Source: Synaphobranchus kaupii (lineage: Eukaryota; Chordata; Actinopteri; Anguilliformes; Synaphobranchidae). Taken from it: a stretch of DNA of 64,000 nt. Each line of letters opens with the position of its first letter. The first letter of the stretch is position 1. Shown here in pieces: positions 1 through 10,771 of this stretch. Both the position numbers and the translations under genes were made by a program. Under the pieces are notes generated by a model. That model made no database searches. It had not been told where the DNA came from and saw only the letters and a list, made by a program, of their open reading frames with translations. The stretch spans positions 4,433,940-4,497,939 of the forward strand of contig CM056389.1 in assembly GCA_029718625.1 (NCBI GenBank), in the 5' to 3' direction.

Positions 1-201
1 AGATGTTGCTTCAATATATCGACATCATTTTTCTTCCTCATGATGCAATCTATTTTATGAAGTGAACCAGTCCCTCCTGCAGCAAAGCACCCCCACAACA
101 TGATGCTGCCACCCCCATGCTTCACAGTTTGGATGGTGTTCCTCAGCTTGCAAGCCTCACCCTTTTTCCTCCAAACATAACGATGGTCAACTGTGGATAT
201 A
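1..201 (-). mobile_element. Sleeping-Beauty-like Tc1 transposase fragment
   Basis: Read on the minus strand, this stretch encodes part of a Tc1 transposase core: VDHRYVWRKKG, then TVKHGGGSIMLWGCFAAGGTG, ending near DILKQHL at the window edge. This is the region between the first and second catalytic aspartates in fish Tc1 elements. It stops at the TA target site where another Tc1 element (202-1627) has inserted. The segment just beyond that insertion (1628-1747) is also Sleeping-Beauty-like inverted-repeat sequence on the same strand, so the two probably belong to one interrupted and internally deleted element. The edge of the window prevents a complete view. Confidence 0.85.
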
Positions 202-1627
202 CAGTTGTGTTAAAAAAAATAGCAGTACAACATCAGTAACCTGATGAACCACTGTTATTAGTAGTAGTGATATTTCTGCATGGCAAATAATTTACTTGTA
301 GATGTAGTAGTGTAATAGAAAAACAACAGACCCAACTGTCATGACATGCACGCTGCTTGTTCTGAGTAATTGACTCATTCATTGAAAGGGGCGTGTTCAA
401 AATAATAGCAGTGTGGAGTTTAGAGGATTCATTCATTCTGTGAAAAAACAGATGTCATTATTGTCCTTTATTAAGGAAGGGAAGCAAATGTTTCACACAT
501 TGTTATAAAATATATTTCCTTCTGAATTGCTAAGTAAAATGGGCCGTTCCAAACATTGTTCGGAGGAACGTAGTTTGATAAAAAAAGTTGATTGGAGAGG
601 GGAAAACATATAAAGTGCAGCAAATTATAGGACGCTCAGCTAAAATGATCTCAAATGCTTTAAAATGGCAACAAAAACCCGAAACACGCAGAAGAAAACG
701 AGCAACTACTGTTAAAACGGATCGAAGAATAGTCAGAATGGCAAAGATTCAGCCAATCATCACCTCCAGAAACATCAAAGATGATCTACAATTACCTGTA
801 AGTGCTGTTACAGTCAGAAGACGTTTGATCGAAGCTAAGCTATCAGCAAGAAGCCCCCGTAAAGCACCATTGTTGAAAAAACGGCATGTGCAGAATCGGT
901 TAAAATTTGCCAAGGAACACATCGATTGGCCCAAAGAGAAATGGCGTAACATTCTGTGGACTGATGAGAGTAAAATTGTTCTTTTCGGGTCTAGTGGTCG
1001 TCGACAGTACGTCAGACGACCCCCGGGTACTGAATTCAAGCCACAGTACACTGTGAAGACAGGGAAGCATGGTGGCGCAAAAATCATGGTATGGGGATGT
1101 TTTTCATACTACGGTGTTGGGCCTATTTATCTTATACCAGGGATCATGGATCAGTTTGAATACATCAAAATACTTGAAGAGATTATGTTGCCGTATGCCG
1201 AAGAGGAAATGCCCTTGAAATGGGTGTTTCAACAAGACAACGACCCCAAACACACGAGTAAGCGAGCAACATCTTGGTTCCAGACAAAAAGGATTGAGGT
1301 AATGGAGTGGCCAGCTCAATCCCCCGACCTCAACCCCATTGAAAACTTGTGGGGTGACATTAAAAAAGCAGTTTCTGAACCAAAACCCAAAAATTCACAG
1401 GAACTGTGGAATGTAGTTTGTTCATCCTGGGCTGAAATACCTGTTTCTAGGTGCCAGAAGTTGGTTGACTCGATGCAACGCAGATGCGCAGCAGTTATCA
1501 AAAACAATGGTTATGCAACTAAATATTAGTTCAGTAATTTAAAGTGAAGTTAAATCTTGAAACATTTCTTCAGTTTATACAGTAAGTGTTTGAGTTGACA
1601 TGTCGACACTGCTATTTTTTTTAACAG
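202..1627 (+). mobile_element. Tc1-like DNA transposon, nearly complete
   Basis: The left end begins CAGTTGTGTT after a TA and runs into an A-rich AATAGCAGT block. The right end carries the inverted match ACTGCTATTTTTTTTAACA near 1608-1626. A related inner repeat (GTTCAAAATAATAGCAGTG, about 392-410) suggests the IR/DR arrangement of fish Tc1 elements. Between them lies one transposase gene. The outermost bases of the right repeat are degraded. The element sits inside an older Sleeping-Beauty-like element. Confidence 0.88.
539..1529 (+). pseudogene. Tc1 transposase with one N-terminal frameshift
   Basis: The protein would be a cut-and-paste transposase of the Tc1/mariner superfamily. The natural start appears to be the ATG at 539 ([16 protein letters not shown]). 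An extra base in the A run at 580-586 shifts the frame, after which 313 codons are open from 588 to 1529. Visible parts are the helix-turn-helix region ([15 protein letters not shown]), the first catalytic Asp in LWTDESK, the second in [10 protein letters not shown] and the Glu in DLNPIENLW. There are 34 residues between the second Asp and the Glu, so the DD34E triad is intact. The protein ends in the family-typical NNGYATKY. One frameshift makes it a recent but probably dead copy. Confidence 0.9.
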
Positions 1628-3231
1628 ATTAATATTCCTTTCAAATAATGTCAATTAGCCTATCAGAAGTTTCTAACGCCATTACATAATTTTCTGGAAT
1701 TTTCCAAGCTGTTTAAAGGCACAGTCAACTTAGTGTATGTAAACTTCTTCTTCTTCTTCGTTTGGGTAGGATCTTTTTTGTCCCACATCCCCAGGCTCGG
1801 GGCCGAGGGGCTATCCTTTTACCACCCCGAGCCTAGGGGGGGGTTCACCCGGACTATATTTCAGGGCACACCTCCAGTAGCCACGTCACCGTGTCATCAT
1901 CCAGAACCGACAGACCATGCATCCCATTGGGTGCCCGATAAATCGGGCAGTCCAGGATGACATGGTCTGCGGTTTGTTCCTCCGCGCCACACTCGCAGGC
2001 TGCGCAAGAAGCCAAGCCCCATCTGTGCATCGATGAGCGGAAGCGCCCAACGCCGGTCCGGAGGCGGTTAAGCCTCACCCATGCCAGTCTAGGCAGGTCC
2101 ACCCCAATAGGGGGAAAACCGACGTCTGGGATGAAGTCACGGAGTCTAGAGGTGTTCTCCTCCCACTCCGTGCTCCAGATGTAATCCGCCCACCGTGCCG
2201 CACTGATGTTAAGATCACTGCATTGCTGCAGGAATTCCTGTGCGGCAGGCACAAATGGGTGTCTCGACTTAAGGCGCCGGGGAGGCTCAGCAATTACAGC
2301 GAGCCTTTCGTGGAGCAGATGGTTTGGCTCCACGGCCCGGCACGCGAGACGTGCTGTGGCTCCCGCGCGGCGAAGCCCAGCGGGCTGGATGCCTGCAAGA
2401 ATGGGAAGATTGTCCACGGGAGTGGGACGCAGGCATCCTGTCACGATGCGCAAGGCTTCGTTGATGGGCGTATCGATGAGGCGGGTGTGGGCACTGCGAC
2501 ACCATACCGGTGCGCAGTACTCACTAGTCGAGTAAACAAGGGCCAGGGCTGCCGTACGCAATGTTCTTGCGTCGGCGCCCCAGCCTGACCCGACTAGTCG
2601 CCTCATCAATGCCACACGAGATGTTAACTTCTTGCGCAGTGACTCAAGGTGTCGGCGAAACGTGAGCGACCTGTCCAATGTCACGCCGAGGTAGATTGGC
2701 TCAGCGCAGCATGGCAGGGGTGTTCCGCCAATATATATTCGGAGCTCACGTTTAGCCTCCCTGTTGTTAAGATGGAAGGCCGCCGACACCGTCTTTGCCT
2801 CGCTGAGCTTCAACCTCCATTTCCAGAGGTATGCCACTAGTGTCTGCATGTCCTGGCTCAAAGTCCCCTCCAATGACTGCCAGTCTCCAGCGGAGTACAC
2901 CAACGCGAGGTCATCCGCGTAGGCATACTTCCGCGAGACTGTATCAGGCAAGTCATAAGTGTAGATATTATAGAGGAGGGGGGCCAGGACAGATCCCTGG
3001 GGGACGCCGTTCTTGTAAACTTCTGACCCACTGGAATTGTGATATAGTGAATTAAAAGTGAAATAATCTGTCTGTAAACAATTGTTGGGAAAATTACTTG
3101 TGTCATGCACAAAGTAGATGTCCTAACTGACTTGCCAACACTATAGTTTGCAAACATGAAATCTGTGGAGTGGTTAAAAATTAGTTTTAATGACTTCAAC
3201 CTAAGTGTATGTAAACTTCCGACTTCAACTG
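1628..3231 (-). mobile_element. Sleeping-Beauty-like Tc1 inverted repeat, split by a LINE
   Basis: On the minus strand the outer end reads CAGTTGAAGTCGGAAGTTTACAT from 3231, next to a TA at 3232-3233. It continues with the long IR/DR repeat typical of salmonid-type Tc1 elements, including the inner direct repeat CCACTGGAATTGTGATATAG-like sequence. The inner half resumes at 1628-1747 on the far side of a LINE insertion (1748-3013). The element's transposase-side continuation appears at 1-201. Confidence 0.88.
1748..3013 (-). mobile_element. 5'-truncated non-LTR retrotransposon (I/Jockey-like RT)
   Basis: The insertion is bounded by an exact 10-bp target duplication, TGTAAACTTC, at 1738-1747 and 3014-3023. 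On the minus strand it encodes the later RT motifs: VPQGSVLAPLLYNIY, then YAYADDLALVYSA with the YADD catalytic core. A thumb and connection region follows, then a C-terminal CAACECGAEEQTADHVILDC zinc-finger-like motif. The open frame ends at 1854, and the 3' tail is a short GAA repeat, as in several I-clade families. The clade is inferred from motifs only. The 5' part, including the endonuclease and first RT motifs, is missing. Confidence 0.85.
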
Positions 3232-3284
3232 TACGTGTTCTTCCTTTTCTTTTAAACTACAAAGTGTAACCGAAAGGACGCAAC

Positions 3285-3770
3285 TTGGTTAAAAATTATT
3301 AATGGCACCTTTCATTGTAGCTACAATGAACTCAGAGCCTGCAGAATAGGTCTAAAATGGCTGCCGTTTTTATACACTTAGCAACACTAAACTTATCTGT
3401 GTGTCTTTTACATGAAGCCCACCTAAAAGACGAAAGGGAAAATGAGCTTTTTTCACAGGATTGGGATAAAGGAGACTCCAGGTGGAGTGTAGGTGGGGTA
3501 CACTCTTCTGGGCTGGGAATTTTGTGAGGGAGCAGAAAGGTTAAAATAACTGGCAGTTTCTCACCCTCTCAGGGCAGGGTATTAGTAACACACATAGACT
3601 GGGAATCAGCCTGACTAAGAATAATAAATATTTATGCACAGACAGAAAGCGCCGCATGAAAGGAACTCTTAAATAACATTGTTGCCTTATTCATGACAAA
3701 TAGAGTAGTAATTATGGGTGGTGATTTGAACACATCCTTAGGTAAAGACCACACTAGTAAAACATTTTGA
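3285..3770 (+). mobile_element. Decayed Tx1-like LINE endonuclease fragment (extra copy)
   Basis: Broken reading frames here match, block by block, the start of the ORF2 endonuclease found again at 5264-5760. Shared blocks are ATGGCACC..TTGTAGC, GGGATAAAGGNGACTCCAGGTGGAG, AACTGGCAG and the GGTGATTTGAACA (GGDLN) block. It has many stops and indels. It lies upstream of the ORF1 of the same LINE family, so it is an older second copy or a rearranged piece. About 3770-4090 after it shows nothing recognisable apart from AT-rich sequence. Confidence 0.75.
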
Positions 3771-4208
3771 GTGAGATGAAGGACATTCTTTATATCGCTC
3801 AAAACATTTGTCTGGTGAAGGTTGGATCGAAATTTCAGCTGACCCGCAAACCTTCAGTCATGGGCTTTTTACCCAAAAAACATTTTGTTTTAATGTTCAG
3901 TTATTTTCTTTATATCTCCTTAGGTTCATTTTCCTTGTATGGAATTTTGTAAAACGTCTTGCAGATAACGATTCATCTGTCTGTTTTTAAGTATTGCTTT
4001 AAAAATTCACTAATTATTACGTTCAAATTTTTCATGCTTCTCATTCCGTGTATTCTCTATTTTCTCACCCTCTGTAAAACTTTTAGTTGCTTATCATGTG
4101 TCTTTGTGTACTTGTGCGTGTGTGTGTGTGTGTGTGTACACGCAGTTTGTGCATTCACCTTTTTCTTTACAATTCCTTTTATTTGTTTCGATATTGTTTT
4201 CATTAATC

Positions 4209-5264
4209 AGTCTACTTATCTTACGAGTTTTACCCGGCGTTAAGATGATAAACGATGCTCTTGATATCTGGACAGGCAAACGGCAATTCAGAGTCGTGCT
4301 TAAAGAAGACCTGGAGGGATACGACGGCTATCTGCACCCGCCTGCATCTTTCACGATCGGCGCTGACAGGGGGTATCTTATATAAGCTGGTCAGCCGCGG
4401 TTCTGCCGAAAATGTAACCGACACGGACACACAGCTGAGACGTGCACCTTGCAGCGGTGCCGAAACTGTGAGGGCCTGGGGCAGGCAACAAAGGACTGCA
4501 CAGAACCCAAGCGGTGCAGTATCTGCGGTTCTGAAAACCATCTCTACCGCCGATGCCCAAAGACTGCGCTTTCATACGCATCGGCAGTAAGACGTGACCA
4601 TGAGGCGCCCCTCCCCCCACTGAGAGACATTGAGCTGGTGGTAGAAGAGCTCGCGCAGGAGACGCGCGCACGCAGGAAAGACTGTGAAGAACCCGGGGGA
4701 CAGAAGACTGACCCCGCTCCCGTTTCGTCAAAACAAAACTCCTGGGCCGACTGCGTGGAGAATCAGACTCCCTCTGACTCGGCCGGAGAGAAAATCAAAT
4801 TAACTTCAGAATGGACAACTCCGACAGGAAGGAAAAAAAGAACCAGAAAGCGAAAATTTATCAGCTCATCCAACTCCCCAGCGCCTCACACGGCAGCGGA
4901 CGCAAACCTGCTCCTCCAAGACCTTACTGCAGAGGAAGAAAGCGGCACGAGTGACATGGAAACGGTTCCGGACCCGAAAAAAGAGACGGTTGCACCCCCG
5001 CCACCCTCCAGCGTCCAGCGTCAGCTCCGGCTTACCGCCCAGCGGCGCCCCTGTTTCGCAACCAAGCGAAGCATCAGAAGACGTATCCCCAAAGACGCTT
5101 CCCTTTTCACTTGGGGAAAGCCCCCCAAATTTGGACCGTTGTTTTCCGGACTCCGGACAGAACGAGGTACAATATTTGTGATCTGTATTAGATTTTGTAA
5201 CATGTTATGCATTTATCGTAAAGTAATATTATTTGTTAAGATGCCTTTTATATACTGTTTTTAA
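4209..5264 (+). pseudogene. Tx1-like LINE ORF1 with CCHC zinc knuckles
   Basis: This frame resembles the RNA-binding ORF1 of Tx1-clade LINEs. An N-terminal portion (to GADRGYLI) is followed by one in-frame TAA at 4383. The frame then continues through three consecutive zinc knuckles: CRKCNRHGHTAETC, CRNCEGLGQATKDC (the His replaced by Gln) and CSICGSENHLYRRC. A long hydrophilic Lys/Arg and acidic tail follows. The frame closes with a TAA at 5262-5264 that overlaps the ATG of the downstream endonuclease frame. ORF1 proteins coat LINE RNA; here the stop codon and degenerate knuckle indicate a dead copy. Confidence 0.8.
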
Positions 5265-8084
5265 TGGCACCCTTAATTGTAGCCACAGTTAACGTTAGAG
5301 GTTTACAAAATAGGTCCAAAAGGGCCACAGTCTTTAGGCATTTGGCATCCCTAAAATTTGCTGTCTGATTTTTACAAGAGGTTCATTTAAAGGACAAAAT
5401 GGATATTGAGTCATATTCAAAGGAATGGGATAAAGGGGACTCCAGGTGCAAAGGAATGGGCTAAAGGGGACTCCAGGTGGAGTATAGGCGGGGTACAGTC
5501 GCCAGGGGTGGGAATATTGTGCGGGAATAAATCCCTTAAAATAACTGGCAGCTTTTCTCTGTATCAGGGTAGAGTGCTAATAACCGATATAGACTGGGAA
5601 TCGGCTAGCATAAGATTAATTAATGTTTATGCCCATACCGATAGGGCTGAACGGAAAAGCCTTCTCAACAATCTAGGCCCCCTTTTTATGACAAATAGGA
5701 TGGTTATTGTGGGTGGGGACTTAAATATATCCTTAGATATAGAACCAAACTATTTACCTCTGAAAATATAAATAAATATTTACCTCTTATAATCTCTCAG
5801 ATGACTATAGACAGGTACACAAGACAGAATCAGGCTTCACATGGGGAAATAGCAGAGGGGCCAAAAGTCGTTTGGATTATATTCTAATTCCAAAAAGCAC
5901 ACTTGCATCCTATGCAAAAATATTCCCAGTATTTTATTCCGATCATTTTTTATTAACCTTAACTGTAGATGTAAAAATAATTAATTATGGAAAAGGTTAT
6001 TGGAAAATAAATAATAAAATTCTACTTGAAAAAGCCTTCATAGAGCAGTTTAGGTTTTTCCTAAAGGGATGCATTAATTTAATTGATTTCTACCCCACAG
6101 TTACTGAAAGGACAACAATTAGAATTAAAAGATCACATTTTTTTGTAAGAAAAAAAATTAGAGATGAATACAAAACCTTTTACGCATTGCAAAAAGAGAT
6201 TCAGACCATATACTCTCGATCCAATCTCAGCGGGAATAATCTAAATAATACTGACTTAAAAGTATTACAGCAAAAGCAACAACAATTTTTTGAGAGGAAG
6301 GCAAATCATTTTGCCTTTAAAAGACAAATGGAAAGGTGGGCCGAGGACGAAAAATGTTCGGCATATTTTTTTAAACAAATTAAAACACAGGAGACTAGAA
6401 GAGCTATCTCTGCTTTGATAGGTGAAGACGGTGTAATTAGAACAGAAAAAGACAAATTGACAGAAATAGCTACTGATCATTATGCTCAGCTCTTCCAATG
6501 CGAGCCTTTAGATTATGGGAAAGGTGAAATGTTTTTAAGTTTTATAGATAAACAGGTGCCCCCAGACATAAAGGAAGCACTAGGAAAAGACATAGAATTA
6601 GCAGAAATGTACTCGGCTCTGAAAGGGATGAAGGACAGTAAAACCCCTGGATAGACGGTTTGTCTAAGGAATTTTATTTAACTTTTTGGGATCTGATTGG
6701 TTGCCATCTTTTGAAAATAATAAATGAGATATTTAGATGTAATAAAATGAGTCCCACCATGCGAGAAGGCTTTGTAGCTTTGCTCTTTAAAAAAGAAGAT
6801 CCAAAACTAATTACAAATTATCGCCCATTAACAAGGTTATGTTTAGAATATAAAATATTAAGTCAAGTGATTACTAATCGCATTGCCACTGCCAGGCCTC
6901 ATATAATTAATATTAATCAAACTAGCGGGTTAAAGGGAGAAGGATACATTGGAATTTGCAACTACATAGAGATGTTTTGGCATATATAAAAGATAGGAAT
7001 CTATCCGCAGTTACAATCAGTCTAGATCAACAAAAAGCATTCGTTAGAGTTAGCCTCCCCTTTTTGTTTAAAGTACTCCAAAAGCTTGGTTTCGGTCCGA
7101 ACCTCATAAAATGGGTCACAATTCTTTATAATGCCATAGTACTGTATGTTGCAGATGATGGAAGCCTACAGGAAGCCATCAAAACTTTGGATGACTTCTC
7201 TGCAGCTTCTGGGTCCAAGATTAATAAAAATAAATCCCACTTTAAATATCTAGGTCAGTGGAAGACTAGAACAGACCGTATCTGCGAGCTGCCGGTGTGT
7301 ACAGGCCCTATGCAAATATTGGGAATTCCTTATGGTAATATAAAAAGAGATGATGAGGTAAATTGGAAACAAAAACCAAATATGTTATACAGGAAAGTTG
7401 GTCTATGGAAAACAAGAAATCTTTCTCTTAGTGGAAAGGTTCTAGTGCTAAAAGCAGACATTTTACCTTCTTTATTACACCTTTCATGTCTTCCCAATGC
7501 CCTTTTCATATAGAGAACTTTTTGCTAAAAGCCTTTTTTTTTACATTAGAAGAGACACATTATACCAAGGGATAGAGGATGGTGGTAGAGATTTCCCACA
7601 CATTCCCCTCAAACTGGATATTTTATATTATTGTACTTTGTGTTGTATGTTGTGGTCTGAATCTCTTTTGCATAAATGCCAAATACTTCTGAAATTCTGG
7701 CTGTCTTACCCCTTAAGACCGTTCACAGTGTGGGAAAATACAGCCCCTAAAGCTGAAACTTTTCCTGAACACTTCAGCAAGATTATTAAATGGGCCAAAA
7801 ATTATCCAGAATGTTTAGTCCTGGACAATGTCAAAAACCACAAGATCTTATACCAGAAGTTAATTGAGAACCTTAAGACAGGGATGAATACATCTTCATC
7901 CATATGGATACAAGCACAGCCAAAGGGACTAGAGAACAGGCTGAAAGATTTTAATTGGTTGGTCCTACACTAACGACTACACGCCACTTTATACAACCAT
8001 AACTTGACAAAAAACAAACTATGCCCCAGAGAGGGATGTCTAGCAACCGAGACAATCGCACATGTACTATGGGAGTGTAGATTC
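5264..8084 (+). pseudogene. Tx1-like LINE ORF2 (endonuclease-RT), broken
   Basis: ORF2 begins ATG-GCA-CCC (MAPLIVATVNVRGLQNRSK), the typical apurinic-endonuclease start. It soon meets a stop near 5367 and a tandem duplication of about 29 bp near 5450. Endonuclease motifs NVYAH and GGDLNISLD follow around 5620-5740. RT parts lie in 5872-7973: the QTRRAISALIGEDG linker, ALKGMKDSKTPG, NYRPLTRLCLEYKILSQVI, ISLDQQKAF, and a damaged catalytic region (VLYVADDGS). The central RT motif between LYNAI and the catalytic box seems deleted. The C-terminal zinc finger CPREGCLATETIAHVLWEC (8022-8078) is present after one more stop. Several frameshifts and stops make it inactive. Confidence 0.82.
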
Positions 8085-8087
8085 TGA

Positions 8088-8416
8088 CGACAGTAGAGCA
8101 CACCACAGCATGGCAAGGTCTGGAAGTAGGCACCATAGCAGGATGTACCATCTCGCCGCTAGCCTTCACCATGGCCATGGAGGTTATCATCCGAGCAGCA
8201 CGGTGGGCGGTGGGAGAAGAGCAGATAAAACCCGGCCTACGGCTCCCTCCCATCAGAGCATATATGGACAACATGACCACACTCATCACAACCAAGGCAT
8301 GCACCAATGCGACTGCTGAGAAAGCTGCAGGAGAACATTGAGTCGGCCCGGATGAAGATAAAGCTGAGCAGGTCCAGGAGCATATCAATCGTCAAGGGGA
8401 AGCTGTCAGATCAACG
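8088..8416 (+). pseudogene. Reverse transcriptase fragment, second unrelated family
   Basis: Immediately after the Tx1-like ORF2 a new RT coding segment starts in another frame. Motifs are GLEVGTIAGCTISPLAFTMA, then AYMDNMTTL, where the usual catalytic Asp-Asp is Asp-Asn. After a frameshift near 8300 it continues LLRKLQENIESARMKIKLS and SISIVKGKLSDQRFHIGDEPIP. I recognise this as an RT type common in fish genomes but cannot name the family. The coding sequence runs straight into the minisatellite at 8417, which is built from its own next codons. Confidence 0.7.
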
Positions 8417-9997
8417 CTTCCACATTGGTGATGAGCCCATACCCACGGTGACAGGGAAGGCAGTTAAAAGCCTGGGACGCTTCCACATTGGTGATGAGCC
8501 CATACCACGGTGACAGGGAAGGCAGTTAAAAGCCTGGGACGCTTCCACATTGGTGATGAGCCCATACCACGGTGACAGGGAAGGCAGTTAAAAGCCTGGG
8601 ACGCTTCCACATTGGTGATGAGCCCATACCACGGTGACAGGGAAGGCAGTTAAAAGCCTGGGACGCTTCCACATTGGTGATGAGCCCATACCACGGTGAC
8701 AGGGAAGGCAGTTAAAAGCCTGGGATGCTTCCACATTGGTGATGAGCCCATACCACGGTGACAGGGAAGGCGGTTAAAAGCCTGGGACGCTGGTATGATG
8801 TATCCCTCAAGGACACAGCCCATACCACGGTGGCAGGGAAGGCAGTTAAAAGCCTGGGACGCTGGTATGATGTATCCCTCAAGGACACAGCCCATACCAC
8901 GGTGGCAGGGAAGGCAGTTAAAAGCCTGGGACGCTGGTATGATGTATCCCTCAAGGATACAGCCCATACCACGGTGGCAGGGAAGGCAGTTAAAAGCCTG
9001 GGACGCTGGTATTATGTATCCCTCAAGGACACAGCCCATACCACGGTGACAGGGAAGGCAGTTAAAAGCCTGGGACGCTTCCACATTGGTGACGAGCCCA
9101 TACCACGGTGACAGGGAAGGCAGTTAAAAGCCTGGGACGCTTCCACATTGGTGATGAGCCCATACCACGGTGACAGGGAAGGCAGTTAAAAGCCTGGGAC
9201 GCTTCCACATTGGTGATGAGCCCATACCACGGTGACAGGGAAGGCAGTTAAAAGCCTGGGACGCTTCCACATTGGTGATGAGCCCATACCAACGGTGGCA
9301 GGGAAGGCGGTTAAAAGCCTGGGACGCTGGTATGATGTATCCCTCAAGGACACAGCCCATACCACGGTGGCAGGGAAGGCAGTTAAAAGCCTGGGACGCT
9401 GGTATGATGTATCCCTCAAGGACACAGCCCATACCACGGTGGCAGGGAAGGCAGTTAAAAGCCTGGGACGCTGGTATGATGTATCCCTCAAGGATACAGC
9501 CCATACCACGGTGGCAGGGAAGGCAGTTAAAAGCCTGGGACGCTGGTATGATGTATCCCTCAAGGACACAGCCCATACCACGGTGACAGGGAAGGCAGTT
9601 AAAAGCCTGGGACGCTTCCACATTGGTGATGAGCCCATACCACGGTGGCAGGGAAGGCGGTTAAAAGCCTGGGACGCTGGTATGATGTATCCCTCAAGGA
9701 CACAGCCCATACCACGGTGACAGGGAAAGCAGTTAAAAGCCTGGGACGCTGGTATGATGTATCCCTCAAGGATACAGCCCATACCACGGTGACAGGGAAG
9801 GCAGTTAAAAGCCTGGGACGCTGGTATGATGTATCCCTCAAGGACACAGCCCATACCACGGTGGCAGGGAAGGCAGTTAAAAGCCTGGGACGCTGGTATG
9901 ATGTATCCCTCAAGGACACAGCCCATACCACGGTGACAGGGAAGGCAGTTAAAAGCCTGGGACGCTGGTATGATGTATCCCTCAAGGACACAGACTA
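8417..9997 (+). repeat. Minisatellite born inside an RT coding sequence (A and B units)
   Basis: Two related units alternate. Unit A (62 bp, occasionally 63) starts CTTCCACATTGGTGATGAGC. Unit B (72 bp) starts CTGGTATGATGTATCCCTCA. Both share a core of about 35-45 bp running from CCCATACCACGGTG to AAAAGCCTGGGACG. The order is six A, four B, four A, four B, one A, four B, then a partial B. The first A and the last B match flanking RT coding sequence (FHIGDEPIPTVTGKAVKSLG, then RWYDVSLKDT), so the array grew by duplicating two overlapping pieces of that gene. Both strands are open by chance over long stretches; these are not independent genes. Confidence 0.95.
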
Positions 9998-10310
9998 AGT
10001 GGTCCAGCTTACGCAGGACACCGCCAGTGGCCTTGAGAGTATCGACAAGTCCTTGCTCCTTGGCAAGTTCAAGCTCTGGTGCCTTCAATTCTGTCTCCTA
10101 CCCTGGCTGATGTGGCCAATGACTATCTACGAAGCCCCAATCTCAAAGGTCGACAAGCTGGAGAGGATGATCAGCTCATTTGCCAGAAAGTGGCTGAGTC
10201 TTCCCCAGGTGCTCAGCAACATACGGCTCTAAGGAACAGGCATCCTGGAACTTCCTGTCTCCCGTCTTTCAGAGGGTTACAAGGTATGTGCAAACAAATA
10301 AGGGATTGTA
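9998..10310 (+). pseudogene. Continuation of the RT gene after the minisatellite
   Basis: Beyond the array the same RT frame resumes with VVQLTQDTASGLESIDKSLL, FKLWCLQFCLLPWLMWPMTIYEAPISKVDKLER and, after a stop, GTGILELPVSRLSEG. It then decays into stops. Together with 8088-8416 this is one pseudogene separated by the expansion. Confidence 0.7.
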
Positions 10311-10515
10311 TCGCCTAAGAGTCCTAAACAGAATTCTTACAACAGCTGAGGCTGCCACCTAGTGGATTTTTTCATTCACTTCATGAAGTATTACTCATTT
10401 CATTGCACCTGTTTTTTGTTGTTTTTCATTAAAAATGGTGGCCCCCTTGTTTTTTATAATTTTATTGAGACTGAAGTTTTTTTTGTACTTTTATATCTGT
10501 TTTTTTTATTTTATT
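10311..10515. other. AT-rich spacer, no gene seen
   Basis: T-rich sequence with no coding signal. It may be the decayed 3' untranslated part of one of the adjacent LINE-like elements. Confidence 0.4.
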
Positions 10516-10770
10516 TATACAGTTGCACTCAAAAATTATTCAACCCCCTTCACTTTTTGCACACTTTATTGTGTTGTAGATTTAATTTTAAATGGATAAA
10601 ATTGCCATTTTTGCCCATCAATCTACACTCAATAACCCATCATTTTGACGTGCGAACAATAAATCAATCAAAAATAAACTTACAAAATACGAAGAACCCA
10701 AGATGGCCTTGGAATCAAAATTCAGTGACATTATGACAAACAAAAGAAAACATCAGAGATGAAAAAAACT
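10516..10770. mobile_element. Tc1-like terminal inverted repeat remnant
   Basis: The start TATACAGTTGCACTCAAAAATTATTCAACCCCC resembles fish Tc1 termini, followed by CACTTTATTGTGTTGTAGAT and CCATCAATCTACACTCAATAACCCA. No transposase is present. It adjoins the 31-bp satellite. Confidence 0.65.
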
Positions 10771-10771
10771 T

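Noticed and set aside
8650..10088. Long minus-strand frames across the RT-derived array
   Set aside because: Period and content follow the minisatellite; the sense strand is the RT gene, so these are shadows.
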